Positions 7,193-15,587 of a stretch of DNA of 43,943 nucleotides are shown here, in pieces (position 1 is the stretch's first letter; each line of letters begins with the position of its first letter). Source of the DNA: Aquibacillus salsiterrae (GTDB lineage: Bacteria > Bacillota > Bacilli > Bacillales > Amphibacillaceae); contig NZ_JAMQKC010000023.1 of NCBI RefSeq assembly GCF_028416595.1, forward strand, positions 1 through 43,943, given 5' to 3'. The notes below the pieces were generated by a model. It was not told the origin of the DNA. It made no database searches and saw nothing but the letters and a program-made list of their open reading frames with translations. The translations under genes and the position numbers were made by a program.

Positions 7193-9080
7193 TCTTTGTT
7201 TGGTCCTCTTCCTGCAATTGTTCAAAACAAAATTTACGTTCAACATATAGTTGATGCCAGAGCATGAACATTAATACTGTCCATATTTTCCGACTATAGT
7301 CCGCTTTCCCTAAACAGTGGTCTTCAAGAAGCTTGTCAACATATGTCTTGTGAAACAAATGGTCTGTTTCACTTTCTTTTATCAATTTTTTTGCCCAGCT
7401 ATATAACTCCTTTTTCAACCAGTGACGAATTGGAACTGGAAAACCTAATTTTTTTCGATCAAGTACGTGATCAGGCACAATCCCTCGGGACGCCTCACGT
7501 AATATTGCCTTCGTTGTTCCATTTGCTATTTTCAAGTCAACCGGAATTTGACTAGCTACATGGAAAACCTCTTTGTCCAAAAATGGCACTCGTAACTCCA
7601 ATGAGTTAGCCATCGTCATTTTATCCGCCTTAAGTAAAATATCACCACGAAGCCATGTATGAATATCAATATATTGCATTTGATTCACTTGATTTTCTCC
7701 AATTACATTGTCATAAAGTTGATCGGTAACTTGTTGATAAGATTGATTGTGATTGTATATCTTTAGTAGTTTGTTCTTCTCGATTTCTTCAAACATCTTC
7801 GCGTTACCGATATAACGATTTCGCAAAGGAGTTGTACCTCGTTCCAAAAAGCTTTTTCCTCGTACACCTTCAGGGATGACACTCGCCACACGAGATAACA
7901 ATTCTTTAGCAGGGATTGGGATAGAGTCAAAAATCTTTAACGATTCTGGTTCACGGTAGATATTATAACCACCAAATAATTCATCAGACCCTTCACCAGA
8001 TAAAACAACCGTTACGTGTTTCCTTGCCTCACGCGCAACAAAATAAAGTGGCACACAAGCAGGATCTGCTAGCGGGTCATCCATATGCCACATGATTTTC
8101 GGAAGTTTTTCCACATATTCCTCCGGTGTAATCATGTAAGAAATGTTGTCAACCCCTAGCTTTTCTGCTGTTTCTTTAGCAATATCAACCTCTGAATATC
8201 CCTCTCGCTCAAAACCAACAGAAAACGTTTTTAAATTCGGATTAACTTCTTTTGCTATTGCAACTATTAATGATGAATCAATCCCACCTGATAGAAACGA
8301 GCCTACTGGTACATCACTACGCATATGAACATTGACAGAGTCAAATAAAACATCTTGAATTCGCTTGATCCAATCCTGTTTTTTCATTAATACAGGATTG
8401 AATGTAGCATGCCAATACCTATGAAATTGAATGTTTTCACTAGGCTTTTTAATAAAATAATGGCCAGGTTCGACTTTGTTAATGTTGCTTGTCATCGTCA
8501 TTGGTTCTGGAACATACTGAAAACTAAGATAATGTTGCAGTGCCTCTGTGTCAACTTCTTCTCTGTCTTGCAGTACCGTTAAACTTTTTTTCTCTGAGCC
8601 GAAATACATTCCTGATTCCGTTTCACTGTAAAACAATGGCTTAATTCCAAACGGATCTCTGACACCATATAGCGTCTGATCTTGTTTATCCCAAATAAGA
8701 ACGGCAAACATCCCACGCAACTGGGCGAAGGCTTCTGGTCCGTGTTCTTTAAACATTGCAATAATAACTTCCGTATCTGATTCCGTTCGAAAGGAATAGC
8801 CTTTTTCCACTAATTGTTCTCTTAACTCGACATAATTATATACTTCTCCGTTAAAAACCATCCAAAATTGCTCATCGTTATAACTAAATGGTTGGTGCCC
8901 ACTCTCTATATCGATAATACTTAGTCGTCTAAAGCCAAACGACACAAATTCATCATGATAGTATCCTTCATCATCTGGTCCTCTGTGGGAAATCAAATTG
9001 TTTCTTATCTGAAACTTTTCTTGATTGTCCGGTGCAGGGGTTTGAGCATGATTTCGAATCATTCCGATAAAACCACACAT
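7176..9080 (-). CDS. asnB: Asparagine synthase (glutamine-hydrolysing)
   Basis: Makes asparagine from aspartate, glutamine and ATP. It has 634 residues, close to B. subtilis AsnB. The N-terminal class II glutaminase has the exposed nucleophile Cys2 (MCGFIGM), plus SHRGPDDEGY and NGEVYNY. The synthetase domain carries the PP-loop SGGIDSS at 264-270. The ATG has GGAGAGG upstream. It is transcribed alone from a promoter with an extended -10, and terminates at the hairpin shared with the C39 gene. No residue expected to be conserved appears missing. Confidence 0.96.
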   Translation of the reverse strand: MCGFIGMIRNHAQTPAPDNQEKFQIRNNLISHRGPDDEGYYHDEFVSFGFRRLSIIDIESGHQPFSYNDEQFWMVFNGEVYNYVELREQLVEKGYSFRTESDTEVIIAMFKEHGPEAFAQLRGMFAVLIWDKQDQTLYGVRDPFGIKPLFYSETESGMYFGSEKKSLTVLQDREEVDTEALQHYLSFQYVPEPMTMTSNINKVEPGHYFIKKPSENIQFHRYWHATFNPVLMKKQDWIKRIQDVLFDSVNVHMRSDVPVGSFLSGGIDSSLIVAIAKEVNPNLKTFSVGFEREGYSEVDIAKETAEKLGVDNISYMITPEEYVEKLPKIMWHMDDPLADPACVPLYFVAREARKHVTVVLSGEGSDELFGGYNIYREPESLKIFDSIPIPAKELLSRVASVIPEGVRGKSFLERGTTPLRNRYIGNAKMFEEIEKNKLLKIYNHNQSYQQVTDQLYDNVIGENQVNQMQYIDIHTWLRGDILLKADKMTMANSLELRVPFLDKEVFHVASQIPVDLKIANGTTKAILREASRGIVPDHVLDRKKLGFPVPIRHWLKKELYSWAKKLIKESETDHLFHKTYVDKLLEDHCLGKADYSRKIWTVLMFMLWHQLYVERKFCFEQLQEEDQTKSKLTV

Positions 9081-9159
9081 AACCTATTGCCTCTCCTTCT
9101 CTAATTAAGCTGAACCTTCTATTTGTTATCCATCCATGAGGTTTTAAACATACTTCCTG

Positions 9160-9168
9160 AGTATAACA
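9160..9168 (-). promoter_or_regulatory. asnB promoter, extended -10
   Basis: Minus-strand TGTTATACT (TGn plus TATACT) lies about 80 nt upstream of the asnB ATG. The -35 is poor. The remaining 9081-9259 shows no T-box or riboswitch signature. Confidence 0.5.
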
Positions 9169-9259
9169 CAAGTTAATTAGGTACATCTATCTGAATAATC
9201 GTTCCTTTTAGTACCTTTCCTCGTTAAGGTTAAGTATTTACCATTACCGAAATGGTGCG

Positions 9260-10582
9260 CTAGACTCGTGAAAAAACGGTTTTGCGTAGCTTATCCTCTG
9301 GTTCTTTTTTCATTCGAAAAAACACAATCATCACAACAAGTAAACCGACAACTTCTCCTAATGATGATGCAATTGAACCATTTAACCCATTCCATTCTGG
9401 TACAAAAGAAATAAGAAATAGTAGTGAAATAACGACTGTACTAAGATTAAGAATTTGCGCTATTAGTATTTTGTTTGTCTTTCTTCGTAACATGAAAAAT
9501 CCATTCATAAAATCAACCCAAGGAAAAACAAGTGTTTTAACAATAAATAATTGCAGTACATGAATCGTTGAACTAGTAAGACCTTCATTCGCACCCATAA
9601 CAACCTCCATAAACCACATCCCAATCGGACTATAACAAAGAAGGATCAATAGTAATGAAGGTAAGAAACTAATAATGATAGTGAATTTAACTACCTTTTT
9701 TCGATGTTTTTCATAAAATTGAAGAACTAGCTGGTGAGTATAAGAAAAGAAACTTAATACCATGCCAGTAATACTAATTGCTAGTGCAAATGATGCAATG
9801 GCCATGTCTTTGTCATTTGTTTTCGATAAAAAAACATAAATAATTGGTATTAAAAAGGTTTGTGAAATGAAGTAAAAAAGTAAGGGATTATAAAAACGGA
9901 TAATTTCTTTCATCTTAAGCTTTGAATTACTAGGACGCTTCTCGTTTAACAATGATTGTCCTTTCCAAACACTTATTACAGACTCAACAGCCATCCCAAT
10001 CAAAAAAATCATCGCTCCAGTAAGACTCGTTATGTAACCAGAAACAACAAATAAATAAGATGCAACAAACATCGTAGCTAGACGAACGACAACCATAATC
10101 GTTAGCCACTTTGTTTGTCTCTCTTTAATTATAATCCCTTCGTAGATTCCCCTTATTCCTGAGAGTACCATGACAATTGTCAAAATTTTAAACGTATCCG
10201 ATACCGTTTTGACCATATTAGCCTCAGCATTAAACCAATGAATAAATACCCAATCACCAATTGATGTAAAGCCTAAAATAAAACAAACTAACAGGACCAC
10301 TGCAACTACATAGACTAAGAAAAGAATCAGCTTTTTAAACGACCTTTTATCCTTAACTAATGCAGAACATGTTTGTCTAAATATAATTAAAGGCTTTTCG
10401 ATTATTCCAAAAATTGACATAGAAACGGCATAACAAGCAATAATAAATGCAGCGTTTTCGCCCCTACTCATCGTCCCATTTATAATGACATGTGTAATTG
10501 CAGTCAAACTGGCCGAAAATCCTAAAGGAATGAAAAATGCTACAAGCTGCTTATAGGAAAAACGCCCTTTCACACTTGGCAA
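9260..10582 (-). CDS. MATE-like multi-antimicrobial extrusion / MOP superfamily membrane protein
   Basis: About 440 residues with roughly twelve hydrophobic segments and very few charged residues. It resembles proteins annotated as multi antimicrobial extrusion (MatE-like) proteins in Bacillaceae, within the MOP flippase superfamily. The substrate is unknown; drug efflux versus lipid or polysaccharide flipping cannot be decided from sequence. The frame opens at a GTG at 10600, but AAAGGCGG lies 7 nt before a TTG at 10582, which I prefer. It stands alone between asnB and metK, with a repeat copy upstream. Its sequence is less conserved than its neighbours, and I assign no gene symbol. Confidence 0.75.
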   Translation of the reverse strand: MPSVKGRFSYKQLVAFFIPLGFSASLTAITHVIINGTMSRGENAAFIIACYAVSMSIFGIIEKPLIIFRQTCSALVKDKRSFKKLILFLVYVVAVVLLVCFILGFTSIGDWVFIHWFNAEANMVKTVSDTFKILTIVMVLSGIRGIYEGIIIKERQTKWLTIMVVVRLATMFVASYLFVVSGYITSLTGAMIFLIGMAVESVISVWKGQSLLNEKRPSNSKLKMKEIIRFYNPLLFYFISQTFLIPIIYVFLSKTNDKDMAIASFALAISITGMVLSFFSYTHQLVLQFYEKHRKKVVKFTIIISFLPSLLLILLCYSPIGMWFMEVVMGANEGLTSSTIHVLQLFIVKTLVFPWVDFMNGFFMLRRKTNKILIAQILNLSTVVISLLFLISFVPEWNGLNGSIASSLGEVVGLLVVMIVFFRMKKEPEDKLRKTVFSRV

Positions 10583-10692
10583 TGTACTTCCGCCTTTCAC
10601 TTTTTGCTCTTTGGGATGTTAAGAAAACCCCATGTTAAGCAGTTATTCTGCTACATATTTTTGTTTTTATACTTTTACTAACGTTTTCATCA

Positions 10693-10765
10693 CGCTTGTT
10701 TAAGACCTCAGGCGGGATAGGTGCCCTTGCGCTAGACAGCTAGGTTTTTCTACTTTTTTATCTTG
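10693..10765 (+). repeat. Dispersed structured repeat, partial copy
   Basis: Contains GCGCTAGACAGC followed by a T-rich CTACTTTTTTATCTT tail, matching the right half of the family. The left half is degenerate. Confidence 0.55.
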
Positions 10766-10814
10766 GAACAAAAAGATCTGGACTGTTAGTCACATCCTGG
10801 TTGCCTAGACACTC

Positions 10815-10854
10815 AAAAACACGTGAATTCATTGTAAAGAATTCACGTGTTTTT
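10815..10854. terminator. metK terminator
   Basis: Strong perfect stem AAAAACACGTGAATTC / GAATTCACGTGTTTTT with an 8-nt loop, just downstream of metK on the minus strand. It could work in both directions. Confidence 0.9.
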
Positions 10855-10891
10855 ATGAATAGAGAGACGACCAATTTATTAATCCCCTAAT

Positions 10892-12091
10892 TTATTTGTT
10901 TAAATATTCCTTCATATCGACTGCCTTGTCCGTCTTTTCCCACGGGAAATCAACGTCAGTCCGGCCAAAATGTCCATACGCAGCTGTTTGCTTATATATA
11001 GGCCTTCTTAAATCAAGCATTTTTATAATCCCAGCAGGACGAAGATCAAATAATGTTCGAACTGCTGCGACTAATTCTTCCTCAGTAGCTTTTCCAGTGC
11101 TGAATGTGTCGATTGAGATAGACACAGGTTCTGCAACGCCAATTGCATAAGCTAACTGTACTTCACAAGAATCAGCTAGACCAGCAGCAACAATATTTTT
11201 AGCTACATACCTAGCCGCATATGCTGCAGAACGGTCGACTTTAGTCGCGTCCTTTCCACTAAACGCACCCCCGCCATGACGAGCATATCCACCATAAGTA
11301 TCGACAATTATTTTACGTCCTGTTAAACCGGCATCCCCTTGCGGACCACCAATAACAAATCTTCCAGTCGGATTAATAAAATACTTTGTTTGTCCATCTA
11401 AGAAGTGCGCAGGTACTACCGGTTTGATGACATATTCTTTTATATCATCCTGAATTTGTTTTAAGTCAATTTCCGGATGATGTTGCGTTGAAATGACAAT
11501 TGTATCAATTCGGATTGGTTTACCATTTTCATCATATTCTACAGTTACTTGGGTTTTGCCGTCTGGACGTAAATAGGTCAATGTTTCATTCTTCCTAACA
11601 TCGGCTAACCGCTTGGACAATTTATGCGCAAGCGAAATTGGCAAAGGCATAAGTTCAGGCGTTTGATTGTTTGCATATCCAAACATCAAGCCTTGGTCTC
11701 CTGCACCAATTGCCTCAATTTCATTATCCGTCATCGTTCCTTCTCGTGATTCAAGCGCCTCGTTTACCCCTCCGGCAATGTCAGGAGACTGTTCATCGAT
11801 TGCTGTTAGTACTGCGCAGGTCTCTGAATCGAATCCATACTTCGCCCTAGTATAGCCAATATCTTTTATTGTTTTCCTAACTATACTCGGAATATCAACA
11901 TACGTACTTGTTGTGATTTCACCTGCAACTAGTACTAGTCCTGTAGTTACTGTAGTTTCACACGCAACTCTTGCGTTAGGATCATTTTTTAAAATTTCAT
12001 CTAAGATGGCATCAGATATTTGGTCACTAACTTTATCAGGGTGACCTTCTGTAACTGATTCTGATGTAAATAATCGACGATTAGCAGCCAT
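10892..12091 (-). CDS. metK: S-adenosylmethionine synthase
   Basis: Condenses methionine and ATP to SAM, releasing phosphate and pyrophosphate. 399 residues, as in Bacillus. The family signatures are GHPDK at 16-20 (His17 is the ATP-binding histidine), [12 protein letters not shown] and [12 protein letters not shown] with AAGGAGGA 10 nt upstream. In B. subtilis metK is controlled by an S-box riboswitch. Here I find no S-box in the roughly 180-nt leader, although a good promoter is present. It is followed by a strong terminator. Confidence 0.97.
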   Translation of the reverse strand: MAANRRLFTSESVTEGHPDKVSDQISDAILDEILKNDPNARVACETTVTTGLVLVAGEITTSTYVDIPSIVRKTIKDIGYTRAKYGFDSETCAVLTAIDEQSPDIAGGVNEALESREGTMTDNEIEAIGAGDQGLMFGYANNQTPELMPLPISLAHKLSKRLADVRKNETLTYLRPDGKTQVTVEYDENGKPIRIDTIVISTQHHPEIDLKQIQDDIKEYVIKPVVPAHFLDGQTKYFINPTGRFVIGGPQGDAGLTGRKIIVDTYGGYARHGGGAFSGKDATKVDRSAAYAARYVAKNIVAAGLADSCEVQLAYAIGVAEPVSISIDTFSTGKATEEELVAAVRTLFDLRPAGIIKMLDLRRPIYKQTAAYGHFGRTDVDFPWEKTDKAVDMKEYLNK

Positions 12092-12270
12092 TCGGCTAAA
12101 TCCTCCTTCATGTATCTAGTTAATACGGAATGATTTGAAATATTATGTTAACTGTCCAACAGGTGTTCTTCACATTTATTTTCAGTCTTTACTATTGTTG
12201 TTCAATTATGAAGTTATATAAGATTATTTCACAAAACAAAATTGTTAAAATAATCCTCTTATTCCGTTCG
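12092..12270 (-). promoter_or_regulatory. metK 5' leader without a recognisable SAM riboswitch
   Basis: About 180-nt leader. A perfect 8-bp hairpin GATTATTT / AAATAATC lies near the 5' end. An ACGGAAT near the 5' end could pair with ATTCCGT about 35 nt before the start codon. The conserved SAM-I features (GGTGGAGGGA, GGCCC, CGGCAACC) are absent. No regulatory class is recognised. Confidence 0.4.
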
Positions 12271-12276
12271 CATTTT

Positions 12277-12305
12277 ATCGTAACGAAACACAATGCTAAT
12301 GTCAA
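12277..12305 (-). promoter_or_regulatory. metK promoter (sigma-A)
   Basis: Minus-strand TTGACA (complementary to 12300-12305), 17-nt spacer, TACGAT (12277-12282). Confidence 0.75.
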
Positions 12306-12394
12306 TAAAGTGAACCTTCCTTTCCATTATGAGCCGGTTAATCTATCTTTTAAGACATCGAAGAGGGGAGGTGTGTTTTGAGCTTTTTCATACT

Positions 12395-12430
12395 AAAAAA
12401 GGTCTGACTTTTATGTACAAGCCTGACCTT
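12395..12430 (-). terminator. ytkD terminator
   Basis: On the minus strand AAGGTCAGGCT pairs with AGTCAGACCTT (one mismatch, one G-U), then TTTTT. It starts right at the ytkD stop codon. Confidence 0.85.
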
Positions 12431-12919
12431 CTACTCGTTTTGCTGATTTACTTTTCTATATTTTTCAATTTGTTCCAAACTTAATGGTAAAACATTATCT
12501 TTCATCATAAAACTAAAGTCTTGATCTGTCTCGATGTTTTCCGGTAGCTTATTCAATAATACTGGCCCTTCTGTCTCATAGTAATTGCTTTGCTTAGTCA
12601 ATGTTGACACAGTTGCGTAATAAACATTTTTAGCAATATTTCCACCTTTACCATGGACATAATATTGCCCTATGTATGTTAGTTGACTTACACACCCCCC
12701 TGTTTCCTCCATCACCTCTCGCCTCGCAGCTTCTTCTGGCGATTCTCTTTTTTCGACCTTTCCACCTGGAAATTCAATTCCTCTATCACGATGTTTAGTT
12801 AATAGCCATTTTCCTTTATGCACACAAATAACCCAAACATGCTTGGGATCATTAGTAAAGGGATGATCCTCAAATGATAGCTTTACTTCATTATTGTAAT
12901 AATCTTTAAAAATTTTCAC
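12431..12919 (-). CDS. ytkD: Nudix nucleoside triphosphatase YtkD
   Basis: 162-residue Nudix hydrolase. The Nudix box runs from G53 through E59, R67-E68 and E71-E72 to G74, matching GX5EX7REVXEEXG. B. subtilis YtkD hydrolyses nucleoside triphosphates including 8-oxo-dGTP and is described as a mutation-avoidance or RNA-processing hydrolase. The start is GTG with only a weak upstream AAGGT, so translation may be coupled to the gene 38 bp upstream. The two probably form an operon ended by the following terminator. Confidence 0.88.
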   Translation of the reverse strand: MKIFKDYYNNEVKLSFEDHPFTNDPKHVWVICVHKGKWLLTKHRDRGIEFPGGKVEKRESPEEAARREVMEETGGCVSQLTYIGQYYVHGKGGNIAKNVYYATVSTLTKQSNYYETEGPVLLNKLPENIETDQDFSFMMKDNVLPLSLEQIEKYRKVNQQNE

Positions 12920-12957
12920 CCGATCTCAGCTACCTTTTTAGTTGGATTAGAAGAATG

Positions 12958-13515
12958 TTAACCGTGACTAATACTTGTTAATCTCCATTTGTTGCTGTAG
13001 GTTAATTCTAGTTCTATTTTATATTCTCCGTACAATTCATTTTGATTGCTTTGACTAATTTTCACCTTATTATTACCTATATCTATCATCTCATATTTTT
13101 GATCTTTTTCAAACCATGGTGGTGTTTCTGTTGGTACAATGTACAAACCTGAATCCTTTTCCTCAAAATAGTAATCAATATATGGTTTGGCGACTTCTTT
13201 CGTCGCAATTGATTTAAATGCTTCTACTAGCATTTCCTTTGATTGGTAATTAATCACTTTATTATTCGAGTCACTTTGTTGGACGAGTAGACGGATAAAT
13301 TCATCGGTAATCTTCACTAATTCATCATGAGTGAGTTCAACCTTTTCAACTTGTTGTTTCGGTGGTTGTTCCCCTTTATTTGATAAAACGTGTGAGTTAC
13401 TCACGTAATCATCTTCTGCAAACACATCCCTATTTGGCTTAATTGTTGGCAAAACTAATAAAACTATAATTGCAATGACACCAATAATTCTCATCGGAAT
13501 TTTCTTTTCACTCAT
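12958..13515 (-). CDS. Secreted or membrane-anchored conserved hypothetical protein
   Basis: 185 residues. An N-terminal hydrophobic stretch (about 9-25, IIGVIAIIVLLVLPTI) after a basic MSEKKIPMR is a signal peptide or anchor. A polar linker follows, then a mixed alpha/beta domain ending in a pattern like ELELTYSNKWRLTSISHG, as seen in small extracytoplasmic NTF2-like or DUF3993-like proteins; that resemblance is weak. AAGGAGGGACAAGG precedes the ATG. It is 38 bp upstream of ytkD on the same strand. Function unknown. Confidence 0.75.
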   Translation of the reverse strand: MSEKKIPMRIIGVIAIIVLLVLPTIKPNRDVFAEDDYVSNSHVLSNKGEQPPKQQVEKVELTHDELVKITDEFIRLLVQQSDSNNKVINYQSKEMLVEAFKSIATKEVAKPYIDYYFEEKDSGLYIVPTETPPWFEKDQKYEMIDIGNNKVKISQSNQNELYGEYKIELELTYSNKWRLTSISHG

Positions 13516-13641
13516 CCTTGTCCCTCCTTACCTACTCATTTCCTCATTTTTCGACACTCAAACCTTTTTAAGCGTATTTCGTATATTAGACGCATTACGC
13601 AATGAAAAGGTTCCAATCAATGATGGAGGCAACAACAGAGA

Positions 13642-13668
13642 AACTGACTCAAAATGTTTGAGCCAGTT
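13642..13668 (-). terminator. Terminator-like hairpin
   Basis: AACTGACTCAAA / TTTGAGCCAGTT with a 3-nt loop, just beyond the leftward gene ending at 13680. On the minus strand it is followed by TTTCTCTGTT. Confidence 0.6.
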
Positions 13669-13679
13669 ATCCATATCCA

Positions 13680-13988
13680 CTAGCCAAGAATCCCCATACT
13701 TTCAATATGGTCTTTTGTTTTTTCGTCTCCTAATTTATGGATCGTACGATAGACTGAAACCAGCCCTTCATCATATTCATCGTTTGATTCGTCGTTATGA
13801 TATTGCTCAAAAGGAACATGCGCCCGCCAGAATGATCGAATGTCTGAATCATGCATTGTTGTTAATTGCTGCCTTAGTAGGAACACTTCTTCATCGTCTG
13901 CGTAAATGGTAAAATCATCATTATCACCAACCTGAATTTGTGATATTTCCTGGGTAGCTACGTTGACAAAGTACTTTTTCTTTTCCAA
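13680..13988 (-). CDS. Conserved hypothetical protein (102 aa)
   Basis: Acidic 102-residue protein beginning MEKKKYFVNVATQEIS and ending KDHIESMGILG. Closely similar small proteins are common in Bacillaceae, sometimes labelled hydrolase or acyltransferase without evidence. Motifs such as SFWRAHVPFEQYHND and GDEKTKDHIESMGI look conserved. There is no membrane segment. TTG start with GGAGGG 6 nt upstream. It has its own terminator and is divergent from the small gene at 14105. I do not recognise a function. Confidence 0.75.
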   Translation of the reverse strand: MEKKKYFVNVATQEISQIQVGDNDDFTIYADDEEVFLLRQQLTTMHDSDIRSFWRAHVPFEQYHNDESNDEYDEGLVSVYRTIHKLGDEKTKDHIESMGILG

Positions 13989-14104
13989 CTTTAACCCTCC
14001 TCTCCTTTAATTTTCTCTTTTTCAAAAGATTTATGAACAACTTTTCACTTTTTTTGCATAAGGTATCATACAAAGAAACTATTAAAAAGAAGGAAGGGAT
14101 TACA

Positions 14105-14338
14105 ATGAACTTTTCAGATGAGCTTTTTGAATTATATTTGCAGCATTTTGAAAATGATGAAAGGGAGTCACTCCAGCTATTTGTCCAATCGATTTTAGAG
14201 CAAATGGATCAACATGCAATTGAAAAGATTATTAAATCATATTCAAAAGGAGAACTCAGCGAAATGCTAACAAATCATATTAGTAATGATATCGAGGAAA
14301 AATTAAAAGGTACAAGCTCGTTTAAATGGTCTGTCTAA
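14105..14338 (+). CDS. Small conserved protein (DUF6154-like)
   Basis: 77-residue acidic helical protein, MNFSDELFELYLQHFEND..., resembling the small Bacillaceae family DUF6154 (tentative). ATG with AAGGAAGGGA 7 nt upstream; the open frame extends to 14033, but that region carries the likely promoter (TTTTCA, 16 nt, TATCAT). It contains FVQSILEQMDQHAIEKIIKSY, probably an amphipathic helix. Function unknown. It converges on the ABC ATPase gene. Confidence 0.7.
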   Translation: MNFSDELFELYLQHFENDERESLQLFVQSILEQMDQHAIEKIIKSYSKGELSEMLTNHISNDIEEKLKGTSSFKWSV

Positions 14339-14344
14339 ACAAAA

Positions 14345-14366
14345 AAACCCCATCTACTGATGAGGC
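14345..14366 (-). terminator. Terminator of the ABC ATPase gene
   Basis: Minus-strand CCTCATC / GATGGGG stem (with G-U) followed by TTTTTTT. Confidence 0.8.
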
Positions 14367-14377
14367 CTTCGTTTCAT

Positions 14378-15214
14378 CTATATTGTTTTTACTTTTGACC
14401 TTGATTCAGAAATGGCATTTTTTATTAAACAGCGCCCCTTACCATGTGGGATGCACATTGGAGTTCCAAACATCGGATCATAAGTTATATCACATTTCAT
14501 TTGAAACACATCGCTTACCATATCGCAGTCAACAATTTCTTCCGGCTTACCTTGTGCGTAAACCTTTTTATCCTTTATTGCAACTATATGATGAGCATAT
14601 CTACATGCAAGATTAAGATCATGTAACACCATAACTATGGTCCGATTATCTTTTTCATTTAAATCAAACAATAAGTCTAATATTTCAATTTGGTGTGTCA
14701 TGTCTAAATAGGTCGTTGGTTCATCGAGTAGAATAGTATCTGTTTCCTGAGCTAATGTCATTGCAATCCACGCGCGCTGTCTCTGTCCGCCTGATAAGGA
14801 GTCTACGTAGCGGTCCTTCAGTTCGAACATATTTGTCGCCTCTAGCGCACCAAAAACTGCCCGTTCATCTTCATCCGACCAGCCTTTAAACATACTTTTA
14901 TATGGATGTCTACCTTGTTTAACTAAATCAAATACAGTTAAGCCTTCCGGACTTATCGGGCTTTGTGGCAAAATAGCTAATTTTTTAGCTACTTCCTTCG
15001 TTGGGATTTTTGCGATATCTTCTCCGTGAAGAACAATCCCGCCCTCTTTTGGTTTTAATAACCGGGCCATTGACCGTAGTAACGTTGATTTCCCGCAACC
15101 ATTCCCTCCAATAAATACGGTTATTTCACCTTTAGGAATGGTAATTGTTAAATCTTCTATGATATTTGTTTCTCCGTAACCCAATGTTAACTCTCTAGCT
15201 GTCAATGCTTCCAT
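14378..15214 (-). CDS. yusV: Iron-siderophore ABC transporter ATPase (YusV/FecE type)
   Basis: 278-residue ABC ATPase of the FecE/YusV iron-chelate family: Walker A GGNGCGKST (36-44), signature DSLSGGQRQR, Walker B TILLDEPTTYLD and switch His in MVLHDLNLA. It powers import of ferric siderophores through permeases encoded elsewhere, since no permease or binding protein is adjacent. B. subtilis YusV is likewise an orphan ATPase shared by several siderophore systems. ATG at 15214 with AGGGAGAG 7 nt upstream, preferred to the TTG two codons earlier. A Fur box at 15300-15314 just upstream of the promoter supports iron regulation and the siderophore assignment. Confidence 0.88.
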   Translation of the reverse strand: MEALTARELTLGYGETNIIEDLTITIPKGEITVFIGGNGCGKSTLLRSMARLLKPKEGGIVLHGEDIAKIPTKEVAKKLAILPQSPISPEGLTVFDLVKQGRHPYKSMFKGWSDEDERAVFGALEATNMFELKDRYVDSLSGGQRQRAWIAMTLAQETDTILLDEPTTYLDMTHQIEILDLLFDLNEKDNRTIVMVLHDLNLACRYAHHIVAIKDKKVYAQGKPEEIVDCDMVSDVFQMKCDITYDPMFGTPMCIPHGKGRCLIKNAISESRSKVKTI

Positions 15215-15264
15215 TTGCAATCTCTCCCTTACCGAGTTGCCTTTCGTTCTTAATTCCTCCCTCT

Positions 15265-15314
15265 AGTTTATTTTCTTTCCATTCTCCCGTCAATGATTTT
15301 GATAATCTTTCTCA
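15265..15314 (-). promoter_or_regulatory. Fur-controlled promoter of the siderophore ATPase
   Basis: Minus-strand TTGACG (complementary to 15288-15293), 17-nt spacer, TAAACT (15265-15270). Immediately upstream, plus-strand TGATAATCTTTCTCA at 15300-15314 matches the Bacillus Fur 7-1-7 consensus TGATAATnATTATCA at 12 of 14 positions. A second, weaker 7-1-7 motif overlaps it by offset 6, as is usual for Fur boxes. Confidence 0.75.
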
Positions 15315-15315
15315 A

Positions 15316-15372
15316 TTTGCCATGTAGAGGATTGACTTACTCACTCAGGAGGGGTAGGCACTGAAGCTGGAC
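15316..15372 (+). repeat. Dispersed structured repeat, right half
   Basis: TTTGCCATGTAGAGGATTG, then GACTTAC, a G-rich AGGAGGGGTAGGC and AGCTGGAC closely match the right half of the 122-bp unit at the right end of the window. It begins 1 bp from the Fur box. The rest of 15221-15525 shows no gene. Confidence 0.75.
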
Positions 15373-15525
15373 GTGGCTGTCGCTGAATGTTATCCACGTT
15401 TGGTTTTTTTCTTATCTTGTAAGCAAAATTTAGTTGTGACTATTTTTAGAAATTCCGTCGAATAAATGGAGGATTTTACATCTAATATATAAATTCATAA
15501 ATCTACTTTGGCATATTTTTGCTCT

Positions 15526-15572
15526 TTTACAATCTGCTCGTTTAGACTATAATAATACAGGAACAAATGTTC
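15526..15572 (+). promoter_or_regulatory. uvrX promoter with SOS (LexA/DinR) box
   Basis: TTTACA (15526-15531), 16-nt spacer, TATAAT (15548-15553). GAACAAATGTTC at 15561-15572 is a perfect match to the core of the Gram-positive LexA operator CGAACNNNNGTTCG, placed at the transcription start. Confidence 0.8.
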
Positions 15573-15587
15573 TGTTGGAGATGAATA

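Noticed and set aside
9081-9259. T-box or riboswitch upstream of asnB
   Set aside because: No T-box core or other conserved leader motif, only an extended -10 promoter.
12145-12381. 78-codon frame antisense to the metK leader
   Set aside because: No ribosome binding site, a Phe/Ile/Lys/Asn-rich composition typical of AT-rich noncoding DNA, and a clear metK promoter on the other strand.
12092-12430. SAM (S-box) riboswitch upstream of metK
   Set aside because: Searched for the conserved SAM-I blocks on the minus strand and found none; the gene identity alone does not justify the call.
13475-13912. 145-codon forward frame
   Set aside because: It is antisense to two better-supported genes (12958-13515 and 13680-13988) that have ribosome binding sites and conserved sequence, and it spans their terminator.
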